Positions 19,001 to 31,641 of a DNA stretch of 64,000 bases are shown in pieces. The stretch is from assembly GCF_002140915.1 (NCBI RefSeq), contig NZ_NGKU01000001.1, positions 2,170,280 to 2,234,279 on the forward strand, given 5' to 3'. Both the position numbers and the translations under genes were made by a program. Source of the DNA: Candidatus Enterococcus testudinis. GTDB lineage: Bacteria > Bacillota > Bacilli > Lactobacillales > Enterococcaceae. Numbering within the stretch: position 1 is the stretch's first letter; every line of letters begins with the position of its first letter. Below the pieces are notes generated by a model that did not search any database, had not been told where the DNA came from, and was given only the letters and a program-made list of their open reading frames with translations.

Positions 19001-20438
19001 CATCGGTGATACCTGTCAGTTCAACGGTGGTACGTGACAGTGGATGTCCTGGATCGATAAACTCATCAAATGAGCCTTCAACGTTGCCTTTGTGCATCCG
19101 CACGGCAGCTAGCTCAATGATAGTATCATAGACAGCGGACAGCCCTGTGGTTTCCACGTCAAATACGATATAGGTGGCATCCGTCAAAGGAATCGGTTTA
19201 GGGTTATAAGCAACAGCCACCCCATCATCTACAATGTTGGCTTCAATACCGTACAAGATTTTGACACCGGCTTTTTCACCGGCATGATGGGCATCGGGAA
19301 ATCCTTGCGCACCCGCATGATCGGTGATTGCAATTGCGCGATGGCCCCATTTACCCGCTTGTGCTACATAATCAGCGACATTATTGGTGGCATCCATTGT
19401 ACTCATATTGGAATGCAAGTGTAATTCCACTCGCTTTTCGCCTTCTGGCGCATAGTCTTTACGCGCTTCGTGTTTCACTTCCAACAGATCTTGCGCATTC
19501 ATGACCAAGTCTCGCATAAAGGTGTCTTCTTGCACACTCCCCCGTACTTTGACCCAACTGCCTTTAGCAATTGCATCAAAGACTTGTTCGTCTTTTTCAC
19601 TGTTTGAGAACTTTTTGACACTAAAAGACGAGGTATAATCGGTGATTTTTAGAATCAAGATTTTGCGTTTCGAACGCAATTCTCGCACTTCTTTATCAAA
19701 CACATACCCTTGGATCGTCACGCGGCGTTCTTCTTCAATGATGTTGATCATCGGTGTGATTGGCTCATCTGTCGGAATATTTCTTCCCAAAGCGATTGGT
19801 CCGTCAAAATCAACTGTTTTGACTTCTTTCTTGCGTTGTTCATGCGCAATCAAGTTTTCGGCAGCTTGGAGTTGGAAGGCTGCTGTCTGTTCTTCTTTTC
19901 GCGCTTCCAATTGCGCCAACGCTTCTTTGGCTTGATCCTCATCCAGTTTCGGTTGAATACGAAACTTTTGGAACCCAAATGCCTGATAATTGTCTTCAAC
20001 GATCGGTAAATACTGTTGCTGCAATATAGTGATCACTGCATCATTGTTGACAGGTAGAATCACCTTGGCCCCCTCAACGATAGGCATCTGACTCTTGACC
20101 ACTTGATTGATCAATGGTCGATCACAGTTTTGGTTGGCTAATGCCAACGGCCAGTATTCTTGGATCAGCTGCTGATCGAATGCCCCATCTACAGCTTGGA
20201 TCACCAAACGGACCTCGGCAATTTCCTTAAATGCTAGCTCAAGGTGCTGTTTGAACGATTGATAGACCATTACTGGCATGATCTGGTCCATCTGGATATG
20301 AAACGTCCATGCTTTAGACTGGCGATGTACGACCACTTGCTTGATTTGTGCTGTTTGGATCAATGGATGCTGCCGTAAATTTTCAGCAGCGTTGATTTGT
20401 TCTAACAATATCTCAAAGGTTTCTCTTTCTTTTGACAA
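16089..20438 (-). CDS. polC: DNA polymerase III PolC-type, alpha subunit
   Basis: The Gram-positive replicative polymerase, 1449 residues, as expected. In order: N-terminal domain, OB-fold (about 240-320), PHP domain beginning [15 protein letters not shown], an inserted DEDDh 3'-5' exonuclease (FDVETTGL with later catalytic acids), the rest of PHP, a zinc-binding region ([13 protein letters not shown]...KKCPKCG), then palm, fingers and a helix-hairpin-helix end. The polymerase acids are in the PDIDLNFSG segment. It is the last gene after proS; a terminator separates them, so polC probably has its own promoter too. Confidence 0.98.
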   Translation of the reverse strand: MSKERETFEILLEQINAAENLRQHPLIQTAQIKQVVVHRQSKAWTFHIQMDQIMPVMVYQSFKQHLELAFKEIAEVRLVIQAVDGAFDQQLIQEYWPLALANQNCDRPLINQVVKSQMPIVEGAKVILPVNNDAVITILQQQYLPIVEDNYQAFGFQKFRIQPKLDEDQAKEALAQLEARKEEQTAAFQLQAAENLIAHEQRKKEVKTVDFDGPIALGRNIPTDEPITPMINIIEEERRVTIQGYVFDKEVRELRSKRKILILKITDYTSSFSVKKFSNSEKDEQVFDAIAKGSWVKVRGSVQEDTFMRDLVMNAQDLLEVKHEARKDYAPEGEKRVELHLHSNMSTMDATNNVADYVAQAGKWGHRAIAITDHAGAQGFPDAHHAGEKAGVKILYGIEANIVDDGVAVAYNPKPIPLTDATYIVFDVETTGLSAVYDTIIELAAVRMHKGNVEGSFDEFIDPGHPLSRTTVELTGITDEMVRGSKSEEEVLRLFREFSEGAILVAHNASFDMGFLNTSYRKYGIPEAENPVIDTLELARYLYPQFKRFGLGVLSKKFGVNLEQHHRAIFDAEATGHLAWIFVKEAMENHEMFLHEDLNRHVGGENSFKAARPFHATILAKTQAGLKNLFKLISMSNIKYYHDKVPRIPRSELVKLREGLLVGTACDKGEVFVAMMQKGVDAARELAKFYDYIEVMPKEVYAHLLETELVKSESDLEEIIRNLVQMGEDLGKIVVATGNVHYLNEEDAIYRKILINSMGGANPLNRHSLPAVHFRTTDEMLTAFQFLGPEMAKEIVVTNPNKIVDLCEKVIPVKDDLYTPKIPGSEQEITDLSYNRARELYGNPLPEIVEKRLKKELDSIIGNGFSVIYLISQKLVHKSNEDGYLVGSRGSVGSSFVATMTGITEVNPLAPHYYCPDCQYSEFYEDGSYGSGYDMPEKKCPKCGTRLNKDGHDIPFETFLGFHGDKVPDIDLNFSGEYQPEAHNYTKVLFGEDYVFRAGTIGTVADKTAFGFVKGFERDHNLHYRAAEVDRLAKGATGVKRTTGQHPGGIIVIPDYMDVYDFTPIQFPADDLNAEWKTTHFDFHSIHDNILKLDILGHDDPTVIRMLQDLSGIEPKTIPTDDPEVMRIFGGTDVLGVTEEQIYSKTGTLGIPEFGTRFVRGMLDQTHPSTFAELLQISGLSHGTDVWLGNAEELIRRGDASLAEVIGCRDDIMVYLIHAGLDDGMAFKIMETVRKGLWNKIPDELRDTYLQAMRENNVPEWYIDSCSKIKYMFPKAHAAAYVLMALRVAYFKVYFPILYYCAYFSVRADDFDLIAMSKGKEAVKERMQEINDKGMDASTKEKNLLTVLELCNEMLERGYEFGMIDLYKSDAENFVIDGNKLIAPLRAVPSLGLNVAKQIVEARKDGPFLSKEDLANRGKVSKTLIEYMTDNGVLKDLPDENQLSLFDML

Positions 20439-20498
20439 TTGAAGATCCTCCTTTTCTCCGTACTCATTAGTATACCTCTTTTTTATCTTTCTTTCATT

Positions 20499-20531
20499 AA
20501 AAAATCGAGAAAGGATTCCCTCTCTCGATCA
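20499..20531 (-). terminator. Terminator between proS and polC
   Basis: On the minus strand ATCGAGAGAGG pairs with CCTTTCTCGAT, followed by TTTTTT. Confidence 0.85.
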
Positions 20532-20545
20532 CGTATTGATTGTAC

Positions 20546-22294
<1,749 letters not shown>

Positions 22295-22326
22295 TCAATG
22301 ATACATGTTGATTGCTGTAACCCGTG

Positions 22327-23595
22327 TTAAAAGAAGAAACGCTGAATATCATTCCATGTAACTAAAACCATTAATAACATCAAAAAACCAAACCCTACCA
22401 AGGTAATGATGCCTTCTTTTTCTTGACTGATAGGTTTGCCTCGCAAACCTTCCAAGATATTTAGGACCAGTTTGCCGCCATCTAATCCTGGGATCGGCAA
22501 TAAATTAAAAATACCTAGGTTGATGGAGATCATCGCCATCATCCCAATAACCGTCCAAACACCTTGAGAAGCAGCTTGCGAAGACAATTGGAAAATGGCT
22601 ACCGGACCGCCAAGTTTATCCAGATCAGGTTGCGTGATTAGGTTGCCCACCGCTTTAAATATCGCTAGCCCATTGTCCATTGTCATCTGTAGGCCACCCG
22701 ACAAAATCGCGCCGATACCCGTTTTTAACGAAGGCGTTACACCCAAAACACCAATCGTTTCACTTCCAGAAGTACTGCTTGACGGTGTCGCTGTTAGATC
22801 TAAGGTTTGATCCCCACGCTTTACGTCTAACGTGATTTGCGTGTCCGGATATTTCTGGATCTGGGTAGTCAATTCAGACCAGTTCGTGACCTCTGTGCCA
22901 TTAATAGCCAAGATTTCATCCCCATCTTCTAATCCAGCATCCGCAGCTGCAGAACCTGATTCGATGCCTGAAACAATCGTAGCATCTTGGTTCACAACGC
23001 CGCCTTGTGCAAAAACAAGACCAGTAAACAAGACCAATGCCAAAATAAAGTTGTTCATTGGTCCAGCAAAGTTGGTCAACATACGCTGCCAAAGCTTTGC
23101 TGATTGAAATTGAACATCAAGAGGCGCTATGCGCACTTCCACGCCATCCTCATGAATGATCGACGCATCATGATCCACCGGATAGGTGATTACTTCTTGT
23201 TCATCGCCGTTGATATATCCGGAAATCGTTAATTTGTCTTCCAAATCAAAAGCAGTGACTTCCATAGGGATGGCTTCTTGCAATTGGATCTTTTTGCTCG
23301 TATTGATTTTTAGAACCTTCCCTGTCGGGTCTTGTACAAGAGATACCGGCATACCTGGTGTGATCTCTGTTTCATCTTCACCCCAACCAGCCATTTGAAC
23401 ATAGCCACCCAAAGGCAACATCCGTATCGTATAAGTCGTTCCATCTTTGGCTTGGTGGGCAAATAATTTTGGCCCCATGCCGATTGCAAATTCCCGCACA
23501 AGGATACCCGCTCGCTTGGCAAAGAAATAGTGGCCGAACTCGTGGATCACAACCACCACAGAAAATATGATAATAAACACCAAAATCGTTTTCAT
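22327..23595 (-). CDS. rseP: RseP/Eep-type site-2 zinc metalloprotease
   Basis: A 422-residue intramembrane protease. The zinc motif HEFGH (18-22) is in the first membrane segment, a PDZ domain occupies about 195-275 (SGSAAADAGLEDGDEILAING), and the third ligand region is NLLPIPGLDGGK in the third membrane segment. Enterococcal homologues (Eep) process lipoprotein signal peptides into sex pheromones and cleave anti-sigma factors; that role is inferred. It is followed by proS. A terminator lies before it, after cdsA. Confidence 0.95.
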   Translation of the reverse strand: MKTILVFIIIFSVVVVIHEFGHYFFAKRAGILVREFAIGMGPKLFAHQAKDGTTYTIRMLPLGGYVQMAGWGEDETEITPGMPVSLVQDPTGKVLKINTSKKIQLQEAIPMEVTAFDLEDKLTISGYINGDEQEVITYPVDHDASIIHEDGVEVRIAPLDVQFQSAKLWQRMLTNFAGPMNNFILALVLFTGLVFAQGGVVNQDATIVSGIESGSAAADAGLEDGDEILAINGTEVTNWSELTTQIQKYPDTQITLDVKRGDQTLDLTATPSSSTSGSETIGVLGVTPSLKTGIGAILSGGLQMTMDNGLAIFKAVGNLITQPDLDKLGGPVAIFQLSSQAASQGVWTVIGMMAMISINLGIFNLLPIPGLDGGKLVLNILEGLRGKPISQEKEGIITLVGFGFLMLLMVLVTWNDIQRFFF

Positions 23596-23701
23596 GTTGG
23601 TTCCTCTCTTTCGCAGATTCCCTATCTATCAGGCAACCTTTCCTTATTTTATCATACCGCTACGTATAGAGAAACTCACATTCCCCTTGTAACAAGAATG
23701 T

Positions 23702-23731
23702 AAAAAAAGAAGTCCAGCACTGCTGAACTCC
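23702..23731 (-). terminator. Terminator between cdsA and rseP
   Basis: On the minus strand AGTTCAGC pairs with GCTGGACT around AGT, followed by TTCTTTTTTT. Partial read-through into rseP is likely since the order is conserved. Confidence 0.8.
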
Positions 23732-23746
23732 TTGCATCTTGTTGGC

Positions 23747-24553
23747 TTAGAAAACACCGAACAAATACATGATTGGAAAGACAAATAACATACTATCAAA
23801 TCGATCAAGGATACCGCCATGACCTGGTAAAATATGTCCAGAATCTTTCACACCGTAATGACGCTTGATTGCTGATTCCACCAGATCCCCAAATTGACCT
23901 GCAATCGAAAATACAATCGTCAACAAAATCATCAGCAACGTGCCATGGCCAAAATAGTCCTTCCCGGGGAAAGCCAATAGATAAATGGCCGCAACGACAA
24001 CGGCTGAGGCGATACCGCCTAGCGCACCTTCGATCGTCTTATTAGGTGAAATCTCGGGCCAAAGCTTGCGCTTGCCAAAGCGTCTACCAGCCACGTACGC
24101 CCCGATATCTGTGGCCCAAACTACAAACAAGCCGAATATCAGCACAACCAAACCATCTGTAGCAGAGCGGGCGGTCAAAAAGCGTTCAAACCCAACACCA
24201 GTATACAAGCTTGCTAAGACAGGAAAACCAGCTTCATCAAAGGTATAGGTATTTTTCGAAATGACTGCGATACCCAAAAGCAGTAACACGACGAAATAAA
24301 ACAAAGCACTCTTATCCGTATCATCCGGCAAAAAAGGGAACCAGCGGTCTTGCGGCAACACCAAAATCACTGCACCAATGATCGATAAGACCCCTTCAAA
24401 ACTAAATACAGCCAAGCCTTTCATACGGAATAATTCAAATACGCCGATACCGGCTAACAAAGCAGCCAGCAATTCGACTGCGATACCGCCCACATAAATG
24501 ATTGGCAAAAAAAATGCCAATGCGACGACCGCAGTGATCACACGTTGTCTCAC
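23747..24553 (-). CDS. cdsA: Phosphatidate cytidylyltransferase
   Basis: A 268-residue membrane enzyme making CDP-diacylglycerol from CTP and phosphatidic acid. About eight membrane segments are seen. The family signature at the C-terminal end is present (SAIKRHYGVKDSGHILPGHGGILDRFDSM), with its acidic metal-binding residues. Its start overlaps the uppS stop by 4 bp, so the two are co-translated. Confidence 0.97.
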   Translation of the reverse strand: MRQRVITAVVALAFFLPIIYVGGIAVELLAALLAGIGVFELFRMKGLAVFSFEGVLSIIGAVILVLPQDRWFPFLPDDTDKSALFYFVVLLLLGIAVISKNTYTFDEAGFPVLASLYTGVGFERFLTARSATDGLVVLIFGLFVVWATDIGAYVAGRRFGKRKLWPEISPNKTIEGALGGIASAVVVAAIYLLAFPGKDYFGHGTLLMILLTIVFSIAGQFGDLVESAIKRHYGVKDSGHILPGHGGILDRFDSMLFVFPIMYLFGVF

Positions 24554-25347
24554 TCTTCTTCCTCCTTCGGTTTCAACCCGCCAAAACGTCGATTGCGTTG
24601 TTGAAAGCTGCCAATTGCATCCTCTAACAATACAGGATCAAAATCCGGCCACAACGCTTTGGTAAAAAATAGTTCGCTGTAAGCAATCTGCCACAACAAG
24701 AAATTACTGATTCGCTCTTCACCACTGGTTCGGATGACCAATTCAGGATCCCTCAGGTCAGCAGGTAAAAAACCTGTCATCAAATGCTGATCGATCATTT
24801 CTTCCGTAATCTCTGGCTGTTCACTTTCTACTGAGATTTCCTTGTAGAGAGACTGAACAGCTTGCAGCATTTCAGCTCGACTGCCATAATTCAACGCAAA
24901 ATTCAAGACCATACCTGTGTTGCCTTTGGTTTGTTCGATGGCGTTACGCACGGCTTCCTGAGTATGGACTGGCAATGATTCAGTAAAGCCCATGACATGT
25001 ACTTTGACGTTTTCTTTGATCAATTCAGGGACAAAGGTATCAAAAAAATCTACGGGCAACTGCATCAAATAATCGACTTCTTCATTTGGCCGTTTCCAGT
25101 TTTCAGTTGAAAAAGCATATAAAGTCAACACATTGACACCCAATCGCGAGGCATGTGTCGTGATTTTCTTGACCGTTTCCATGCCCTCTTTGTGACCTGC
25201 TACTCGAGGTAAACGTCGATTTTGTGCCCAGCGGCCATTTCCATCCATAATGATCGCAATATGCTTCGGTACGGGCAGCGCCGCATCAAAGGGATGCTCG
25301 GCTGCTTCTTTGATATACTTGTCTTTTTGTGGAAAAAAACGCAACAT
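24550..25347 (-). CDS. uppS: Undecaprenyl diphosphate synthase
   Basis: A 265-residue cis-prenyltransferase that makes the C55 lipid carrier for cell-wall synthesis. Signature regions are IAIIMDGNGRWAQNRRLPRVAGHKEG (catalytic Asp and diphosphate-binding residues), LYAFSTENWKRP, and near the C-terminus DLVIRTSGE-like PELVIRTSGEERISNFLLWQIAYSE. It overlaps cdsA by 4 bp. Confidence 0.98.
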   Translation of the reverse strand: MLRFFPQKDKYIKEAAEHPFDAALPVPKHIAIIMDGNGRWAQNRRLPRVAGHKEGMETVKKITTHASRLGVNVLTLYAFSTENWKRPNEEVDYLMQLPVDFFDTFVPELIKENVKVHVMGFTESLPVHTQEAVRNAIEQTKGNTGMVLNFALNYGSRAEMLQAVQSLYKEISVESEQPEITEEMIDQHLMTGFLPADLRDPELVIRTSGEERISNFLLWQIAYSELFFTKALWPDFDPVLLEDAIGSFQQRNRRFGGLKPKEEEE

Positions 25348-25479
25348 CCTATTCGCTCCTCTTCCATTTCTTAAAATTTATCTTTATCATTATAACAATA
25401 ATCACATTTCTTGCCTATGAAATCCGAAAAAAAGAATTTGATATTAAGAAAAAACAAAAGAACAGCTGATATTTTTTTA

Positions 25480-25519
25480 GAAAAAAAAGAGGCTACCGCA
25501 GCAGCCTTCTCCTTTTTTA
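25480..25519 (-). terminator. Terminator after frr
   Basis: On the minus strand AGAAGGCT pairs with AGCCTCT, followed by TTTTTTTT. It separates frr from uppS. Confidence 0.8.
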
Positions 25520-25522
25520 TTA

Positions 25523-26080
25523 TTACACTTCTAATAATTCTTGTTCTTTTTCAGCAGCAATGCCATCGATTTCTTTGATTGCATTATCAGTCAGTGTTTG
25601 CACTTCTTTTTCAGAATCACGCAAATCATCAACAGTGATGTCGCCTGATTTTTCTTGTTTCTTATATGATTCAATTGCATCACGACGGATATTGCGGACA
25701 GCGATTTTGGCATTTTCAGCTTCTTTTTTCACATCTTTGGCCAATTCTTTCCGGCGTTCCTCAGTTAATTGAGGAATCACCAAACGAATCACGTTGCCAT
25801 CATTGGCTGGAGTGATACCGATATCGCTTTGCATGATTGATTTTTCGATTTCTTGGATCATGGTTTTATCAAACGGTGTGATCATCAAAATTCTTGCTTC
25901 AGGTATCGTGATCGATGCCATTTGGTTCAATGGTGTCGGAACACCGTAATACGTGACCATCACACGGTCCAAAATGCTCGCATTGGCGCGACCAGCACGG
26001 ATTTGTCCCAATTCACGTTGCAAGTTTTCTGCTGCTTTTTTCATTTTGTCCGTTGCTTCTGTTAAAATCTTGTCTGCCAT
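25523..26080 (-). CDS. frr: Ribosome recycling factor
   Basis: A 185-residue factor that splits post-termination ribosomes with EF-G. Family stretches are present: the N-terminal helix ([29 protein letters not shown]), [16 protein letters not shown], and the C-terminal three-helix bundle with [11 protein letters not shown] and NIRRDAIE. Its start is one base after the pyrH stop codon, so it is coupled to pyrH. Confidence 0.98.
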   Translation of the reverse strand: MADKILTEATDKMKKAAENLQRELGQIRAGRANASILDRVMVTYYGVPTPLNQMASITIPEARILMITPFDKTMIQEIEKSIMQSDIGITPANDGNVIRLVIPQLTEERRKELAKDVKKEAENAKIAVRNIRRDAIESYKKQEKSGDITVDDLRDSEKEVQTLTDNAIKEIDGIAAEKEQELLEV

Positions 26081-26081
26081 T

Positions 26082-26882
<801 letters not shown>

Positions 26883-26899
26883 TTACACTGTTTTTGCTT

Positions 26900-26931
26900 A
26901 AAAAAAGGGAGCGCACTTCCATGCGTTCCCA
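26900..26931 (-). terminator. Terminator between tsf and pyrH
   Basis: On the minus strand GGGAACGCA pairs with TGCGCTCCC around TGGAAG, followed by TTTTTTT. It ends the rpsB-tsf transcript. Confidence 0.88.
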
Positions 26932-26949
26932 TCTGTTCAAGGAACAGAA

Positions 26950-27831
26950 TTATTTTTTCACTTGGCTCATTACTTCTTCAACAAAGTTATCTTCGCGTTT
27001 TTCGATACCTTCGCCGACTTCGAAACGAACAAATGATTTCACAGTTGCACCCTTAGAAGCAACATATTTTTCAACAGTCATATCTGGGTCTTTCACAAAA
27101 GGTTGGTCTACTAAAGCAATTTCAGCTTTGAATTTCTTCAAGCGGCCTTCAACCATTTTTTCAACGATGTTGGCTGGTTTGCCTTCGTTTAATGCTTGTT
27201 CAGTCAAGACTTGTTTTTCATGGTCTAATTCTTCTTGAGAGATTTGTTCTTCGTTGACATAACGAGGGTTGATTGCTGCAACGTGCATAGCTACGTCTTT
27301 TGCAACTGTTTCATCTGTTGTACCTTCAAGAACAGTTAAGACAGCGATGCGTCCGCCCATGTGCAAGTAGCCACCAAATGCTGCATTGTCATCTTTTTCA
27401 ACAACTTCGAAACGACGGAAGCTGATTTTTTCACCAATAACTTGCGTTGCTTCGATTAGGACAGCTTCCATTTTGCCTTTAGATGTTTCTAATTGCAAGG
27501 CAGCATCCATATCCGCTGGTTTGTTAGCAGCGATCACTTCTGCGATTTCTTTGACTAAGTCTTGGAACATTTCATTTTTAGAAACAAAGTCAGTTTCAGA
27601 GTTGACTTCAACGATAGCTGCAGTGTTGCCGTTGATAGCTACAGAAGCTAAACCTTCTGCTGCGATACGGTCGTTTTTCTTCGCTGCTTTCGCCATACCT
27701 TTTTCACGTAATAAATCAACTGCTTTTTCGATGTCGCCTTCGACTTCAACCAATGCACGTTTTGCGTCCATCATACCTACACCAGTCATGTCGCGTAATT
27801 CTTTTACTAATTTAGCTGTTACTTCTGCCAT
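26950..27831 (-). CDS. tsf: Elongation factor Ts
   Basis: A 293-residue nucleotide exchange factor for EF-Tu. The N-terminal UBA-like domain has [19 protein letters not shown]; the exchange core carries [13 protein letters not shown], the EF-Tu-contacting TDFV motif. GGAGGAAACAAATA precedes the ATG. It lies downstream of rpsB, beyond a terminator hairpin in the intergenic region. Confidence 0.98.
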   Translation of the reverse strand: MAEVTAKLVKELRDMTGVGMMDAKRALVEVEGDIEKAVDLLREKGMAKAAKKNDRIAAEGLASVAINGNTAAIVEVNSETDFVSKNEMFQDLVKEIAEVIAANKPADMDAALQLETSKGKMEAVLIEATQVIGEKISFRRFEVVEKDDNAAFGGYLHMGGRIAVLTVLEGTTDETVAKDVAMHVAAINPRYVNEEQISQEELDHEKQVLTEQALNEGKPANIVEKMVEGRLKKFKAEIALVDQPFVKDPDMTVEKYVASKGATVKSFVRFEVGEGIEKREDNFVEEVMSQVKK

Positions 27832-27877
27832 TATTTGTTTCCTCCTAAATGTTTTTGAACAAGTACCCTTGTCTTTA

Positions 27878-27934
27878 AAAAAAGCTGTTTCAAAGGAGAG
27901 TGAGGCTTGGCGCCTAGCCTTTGAAACAGCTCCA
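27878..27934 (-). terminator. Terminator/attenuator between rpsB and tsf
   Basis: On the minus strand AGCTGTTTCAAAGG pairs perfectly with CCTTTGAAACAGCT, followed by TTTTTTT. As rpsB-tsf is a conserved pair, this probably reduces rather than abolishes tsf transcription. Confidence 0.88.
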
Positions 27935-27941
27935 TCATTTA

Positions 27942-28730
27942 TTATTCAGCTGATGCGTTGTCGCCTTCGACAACATCAACGATTTCTTCGATAGACGTTG
28001 CGTTTTCAGTTGACTCAGCAGCGAAATCTTCTTCAGCTACTTGGTCTTCCCCTTGATTGCCTTCGATGAAAGCATCTGCCATTTTAGCAGTGATCAATTT
28101 AACGGCGCGGATTGCGTCATCGTTTGATGGGATGACAACATCGATTTCATCTGGATCACAGTTTGTATCGACCATCGCTACGATTGGGATATTTAATTTG
28201 CGTGCTTCTTGGATTGCAATGCGTTCTTTACGTGGGTCAACAACGTACATTACATCTGGAATTCTAGGCATGTCAGCGATACCGCCTAAGAATTTTTCAA
28301 GACGTTCGCGTTCTTTGTTCAAACCAACGACTTCTTTTTTAGGAAGTAGGTCAAATGTACCGTCTTCTTCCATTTTGTTGATTTGTTTCAAGCGAGAAAC
28401 ACGTTTTTGGATTGTTTCCCAGTTTGTCAATGTTCCACCTAACCAACGGTGGTTAACGTAGTATTGACCTGAACGGATTGCTTCTTCTTTGATTGCTTCT
28501 TGCGCTTGTTTTTTTGTTCCTACGAACAAAGCAACGCCGCCTTCTTCAGCAACATTTTTCATGTAGTCGTAAGCTACATCTACTAATTTCACTGTTTTTT
28601 GCAAGTCAATGATGTAGATGCCGTTTCTTTCTGTGAAGATGTATTTTTTCATTTTTGGGTTCCAGCGACGTGTTTGGTGACCAAAGTGTACGCCGGCTTC
28701 TAGTAATTGTTTCATTGAGATTACTGCCAT
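27942..28730 (-). CDS. rpsB: 30S ribosomal protein S2
   Basis: A 262-residue ribosomal protein. [19 protein letters not shown] opens the protein, and [23 protein letters not shown] and [14 protein letters not shown] are family hallmarks. The tail after about residue 225 is acidic ([14 protein letters not shown]...). The ATG at 28730 follows GGAGGAAACACAAC. Its leader of about 130 nt contains structure that may mediate feedback. Confidence 0.98.
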   Translation of the reverse strand: MAVISMKQLLEAGVHFGHQTRRWNPKMKKYIFTERNGIYIIDLQKTVKLVDVAYDYMKNVAEEGGVALFVGTKKQAQEAIKEEAIRSGQYYVNHRWLGGTLTNWETIQKRVSRLKQINKMEEDGTFDLLPKKEVVGLNKERERLEKFLGGIADMPRIPDVMYVVDPRKERIAIQEARKLNIPIVAMVDTNCDPDEIDVVIPSNDDAIRAVKLITAKMADAFIEGNQGEDQVAEEDFAAESTENATSIEEIVDVVEGDNASAE

Positions 28731-28859
28731 GTTGTGTTTCCTCCAATTGGTTTTTTTGTTTTCCTCTCTTGTTCTTTTGCTCTTTGAAGAACTGACATTG
28801 TCAGCACCGCTTCGCAGATGGAACAAGATGTGGGATCATAGCGCCGAAAAACTCACGCC
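28731..28859 (-). promoter_or_regulatory. rpsB 5' leader, candidate S2 autoregulatory RNA
   Basis: The transcript from the promoter at 28866-28894 would carry about 130 nt before the ATG. It includes a perfect short hairpin CTGACA/TGTCAG (28792-28804) preceded by CGCGAAGCGG-like G/C-rich sequence. Leaders that bind S2 are known in bacteria; I cannot fold or align this one, so the role is a proposal. Confidence 0.4.
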
Positions 28860-28865
28860 TTAAAC

Positions 28866-28894
28866 AGTATACAGTAGCATATAAATAAATGCAA
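28866..28894 (-). promoter_or_regulatory. Sigma-A promoter of rpsB-tsf
   Basis: On the minus strand TTGCAT (28889-28894), a 17-bp spacer and TATACT (28866-28871). Confidence 0.7.
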
Positions 28895-29030
28895 CTGATT
28901 CAATAAAAATTACCGTTGATTTCTCCGGTTTATGCACCACGCAGGGATATTTACCAGATTTTCTAGGCAATCTCTTGATTTTCTGCTATGATAGGGCTGA
29001 TTCATTCTATCATCTAAAGGAGTTTGACCT

Positions 29031-29501
29031 ATGCGTAAAGCTGATCGCCATTTATTGATTAGACAAATTATCACTAAATATACTGTGCGTACTCAAGAAG
29101 AACTGCTGCAGCAGTTAGAAAAACAAGGTGTTACAGCCACTCAAGCGACTATTTCTCGTGATATCCGTGATTTAAAGATCGTCAAAATACCAGATGAAAC
29201 TGGTCAAACCAAATTTGTTATTTTCCAAGGCCAGCATGCCTCTGATGACGAAAAAGCTGAGGAGCAGCGTTTGGTACAAATGATTGAAGAAGTCGTGACC
29301 AAAATCGACCGTGTCCAATTTATGACATTGATCCATACAGTAGCTGACAACGCCCCTTTGTTGGCAGCAGCGATCGACGATGTGACGATGCCAGAAAAAG
29401 TCTGCTCGTTGGCAGGATTTGATACTGTTGCGGTGATTTCTCGGACAGAAGAAGACGCGGAGACATTTTTTGAATTTATTCAAGCACATGCGGTACTGTA
29501 A
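29031..29501 (+). CDS. argR: Arginine repressor ArgR/AhrC
   Basis: A 156-residue arginine-responsive regulator. The winged helix-turn-helix occupies about 1-70 (TQEELLQQLEKQGVTATQATISRDIRDL, with the conserved S-R-D recognition residues). The C-terminal oligomerisation and arginine-binding domain has the family pattern (ADNAPLLAAAIDD). AAAGGAG precedes the ATG. It is convergent with argS, and ARG-box-like sites lie before the nearby transcarbamoylase gene, a likely target. Confidence 0.95.
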   Translation: MRKADRHLLIRQIITKYTVRTQEELLQQLEKQGVTATQATISRDIRDLKIVKIPDETGQTKFVIFQGQHASDDEKAEEQRLVQMIEEVVTKIDRVQFMTLIHTVADNAPLLAAAIDDVTMPEKVCSLAGFDTVAVISRTEEDAETFFEFIQAHAVL

Positions 29502-29529
29502 ATAATCTGTCATTCATTGATTGTGCATC

Positions 29530-29574
29530 TAAAAAAGAACGTCGCTAGCCAAATGTGGTCAGCGACGTTTTTTT
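29530..29574. terminator. Bidirectional terminator between argR and argS
   Basis: AACGTCGCT pairs with AGCGACGTT, flanked by an A run and a T run. Confidence 0.87.
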
Positions 29575-29595
29575 CATAACTCAGCGCTTTATCGC

Positions 29596-31287
29596 CTACA
29601 TCTTATCCGGCGCATGCAACCCTAGCAACCGCAGATCTTCTTTCAGCAAGACTGTCACAGCATAGACCAACGCCAAGCGTGCTTCTTTTTGCCCATCTTC
29701 TGCCAAAATTTTGACATTGGCATAGTATTTATTGAAGGCTTGCGCCAATTTGATGGCATGTTTGGCAATCACAGATGGTTCATATTTTTCAGCTGCTTGC
29801 AAAATCGTTTCTGGATAGCGTTGAATCAATTTGATGACTTCCCAGCTATCGGCATCGGATAATCCGGTGATTTGGGCTGTTTTTGGATCAAAACCAGCCT
29901 TGTCAAGAATACTCATTGCACGAGCATGAGAATATTGCACGTATGGTCCAGTCTCACCTTCAAAACGTACGACTTCTTCTAATGTGAAGTCAAAGTTATT
30001 CAAGCGATCGTTTTTCAGATCGTGGAAGACAACGGCGCCAACACCGACTTGTTTGGCAACTTCTTCTTTGTTCGCCAATGTTGGATTTTTTTCGGTGATT
30101 TGCGCATTGGCTGAAGCAATGGCTTCGTTCAAGACTTCTTCAAGTAAAACGATTTTCCCTTTTCTAGTAGATAACTTTTTGCCGTCTTTTGTGATCAAGC
30201 CGAAAGGTACATGGGTCATATCGTCTGACCAGTCGAAGTCCATTTCTTTCAATACAGCTTTCAACTGCTTAAAGTGATAACTTTGCTCGTTGCCGACCAC
30301 ATACAATGATTTGGCAAAATCATAAGTCCGTTTGCGGTAAAGGGCAGCTGCCATGTCACGAGTAATATACAATGTTGCTCCATCAGATTTGCGGATCAAT
30401 GCCGGATTAAGATCATAGGCAGACAAGTCAACGATTTCTGCGCCTTGGTCTTCTTTCAATAGATGTTTTTCTTCTAGCAACTCCACAACTTCCGTCATCT
30501 TATCATTATAAAAAGCTTCGCCATTCAATGAATCGAAAGACACTTCCAGCATAGCGTAGATTTTGTTGAATTCTTTCATTGATTCATCTCGGAACCATTG
30601 CCACAATTGAATTGCTTCTTCATCGCCATCTTCCAGCTTTTTGAACCAAGCGCGGGCTTCATCTTCTAAGCTTTTATCCGTTTCTGCTTGTTCATGAAAA
30701 TCCACGTACAAGCGTAGCAATTCATTGATTGGCTCTGCCTTGACCGCTGCTTCTGAACCCCATTTTTTGTATGCCACGATCAATTTACCAAATTGTGTGC
30801 CCCAATCACCTAAATGATTGATCCGGATTGGTTGATAGCCGATTTTTTCCAAGATAAACCCAATTGAATTTCCAATAACTGTTGAACGTAAATGGCCCAT
30901 TGAGATTGGTTTTGCAATATTGGGTGACGACATATCGATGGGGACTGCTTGTTGATTACCTATGGTTTGATCCCCATAATGTTGCTGCTCTTTGATCACT
31001 GCTTCCAAAACATGGGCTGAGATAGCAGACTTATCCATGAAAAAGTTCAAATACGGGCCAACGACTTCCATTTTTTCGAATGATGTTCCATCGATTTTTT
31101 CAGCCAATTCTGCAGCGATTTGTTGCGGTGCTTTGCGATACGCTTTTGCTAAAGCAAACGCTGGAAAAGCGACGTCTCCATGATCGACTGACTTGGGATT
31201 TTCTAATAATTGTTGAACTTGTTCAATGGTCAAATCTTCTTTGACGACTTGATAAATGGCTTGAGCGACGATTTCTTTGTTATTCAT
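29596..31287 (-). CDS. argS: Arginyl-tRNA synthetase
   Basis: Class I synthetase of 563 residues. The HIGH-like motif is [12 protein letters not shown] (with [14 protein letters not shown]), and the ArgRS core [12 protein letters not shown] follows. KLSTRKGK fits the KMSK-equivalent region. The anticodon-binding domain ends in the typical [11 protein letters not shown]. The ATG at 31287 follows GGAGGTC. A T-box with an arginine specifier lies directly upstream, so expression should rise when tRNA-Arg is uncharged. Confidence 0.97.
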   Translation of the reverse strand: MNNKEIVAQAIYQVVKEDLTIEQVQQLLENPKSVDHGDVAFPAFALAKAYRKAPQQIAAELAEKIDGTSFEKMEVVGPYLNFFMDKSAISAHVLEAVIKEQQHYGDQTIGNQQAVPIDMSSPNIAKPISMGHLRSTVIGNSIGFILEKIGYQPIRINHLGDWGTQFGKLIVAYKKWGSEAAVKAEPINELLRLYVDFHEQAETDKSLEDEARAWFKKLEDGDEEAIQLWQWFRDESMKEFNKIYAMLEVSFDSLNGEAFYNDKMTEVVELLEEKHLLKEDQGAEIVDLSAYDLNPALIRKSDGATLYITRDMAAALYRKRTYDFAKSLYVVGNEQSYHFKQLKAVLKEMDFDWSDDMTHVPFGLITKDGKKLSTRKGKIVLLEEVLNEAIASANAQITEKNPTLANKEEVAKQVGVGAVVFHDLKNDRLNNFDFTLEEVVRFEGETGPYVQYSHARAMSILDKAGFDPKTAQITGLSDADSWEVIKLIQRYPETILQAAEKYEPSVIAKHAIKLAQAFNKYYANVKILAEDGQKEARLALVYAVTVLLKEDLRLLGLHAPDKM

Positions 31288-31340
31288 ATTTTTGACCTCC
31301 TGTATATTGGCATTGATTGATTGTGGCAAGATTTGCACAT

Positions 31341-31580
31341 AAAAAAGCCTCTAGCGCATAACAATGCACTAGAGACGAGATTTCCCGCGGTACCACTCTG
31401 ATTGTCCTAAAGGACCCACTTTATTTCTGATAACGGCAGAATCCCGTTTGCTAGGCAAATTCTCACAAGTGCGTTTCACCCTCACGTCTATTCGGCTTCC
31501 ATCATCCCGAACTTGCTATTAAGACTGTGGAGGATTACTTCTCTTGTATCATCAAATCTTTGCTATTGACTTCTCAGAAA
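31341..31580 (-). promoter_or_regulatory. T-box riboswitch, arginine specifier, controlling argS
   Basis: The T-box sequence AGAGTGGTACCGCGG is at 31384-31399 on the minus strand. Stem I closes with ACAAG / CTTGT and contains CCTC/GAGG. The specifier loop GTGAAACGCA gives codon CGC at 31471-31473, which reads arginine and matches the gene downstream. The AGTA-type turn (AAGTAAT) is in the 5' side. A terminator hairpin is at 31346-31377. The 5' limit is approximate. Confidence 0.93.
31346..31377 (-). terminator. T-box terminator before argS
   Basis: On the minus strand CTCTAGTGCAT pairs with ATGCGCTAGAG around TGTT, followed by GCTTTTTT. It is the OFF-state hairpin of the T-box. Confidence 0.9.
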
Positions 31581-31641
31581 GTATAACAAAGAAATCCTCT
31601 TTTGGCTAGAAACAGTTGTCGCTTTAACCAAATACTAATCT

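Noticed and set aside
22832..23107. Open frame on the plus strand inside rseP
   Set aside because: Antisense shadow with no ribosome binding site or recognisable protein.
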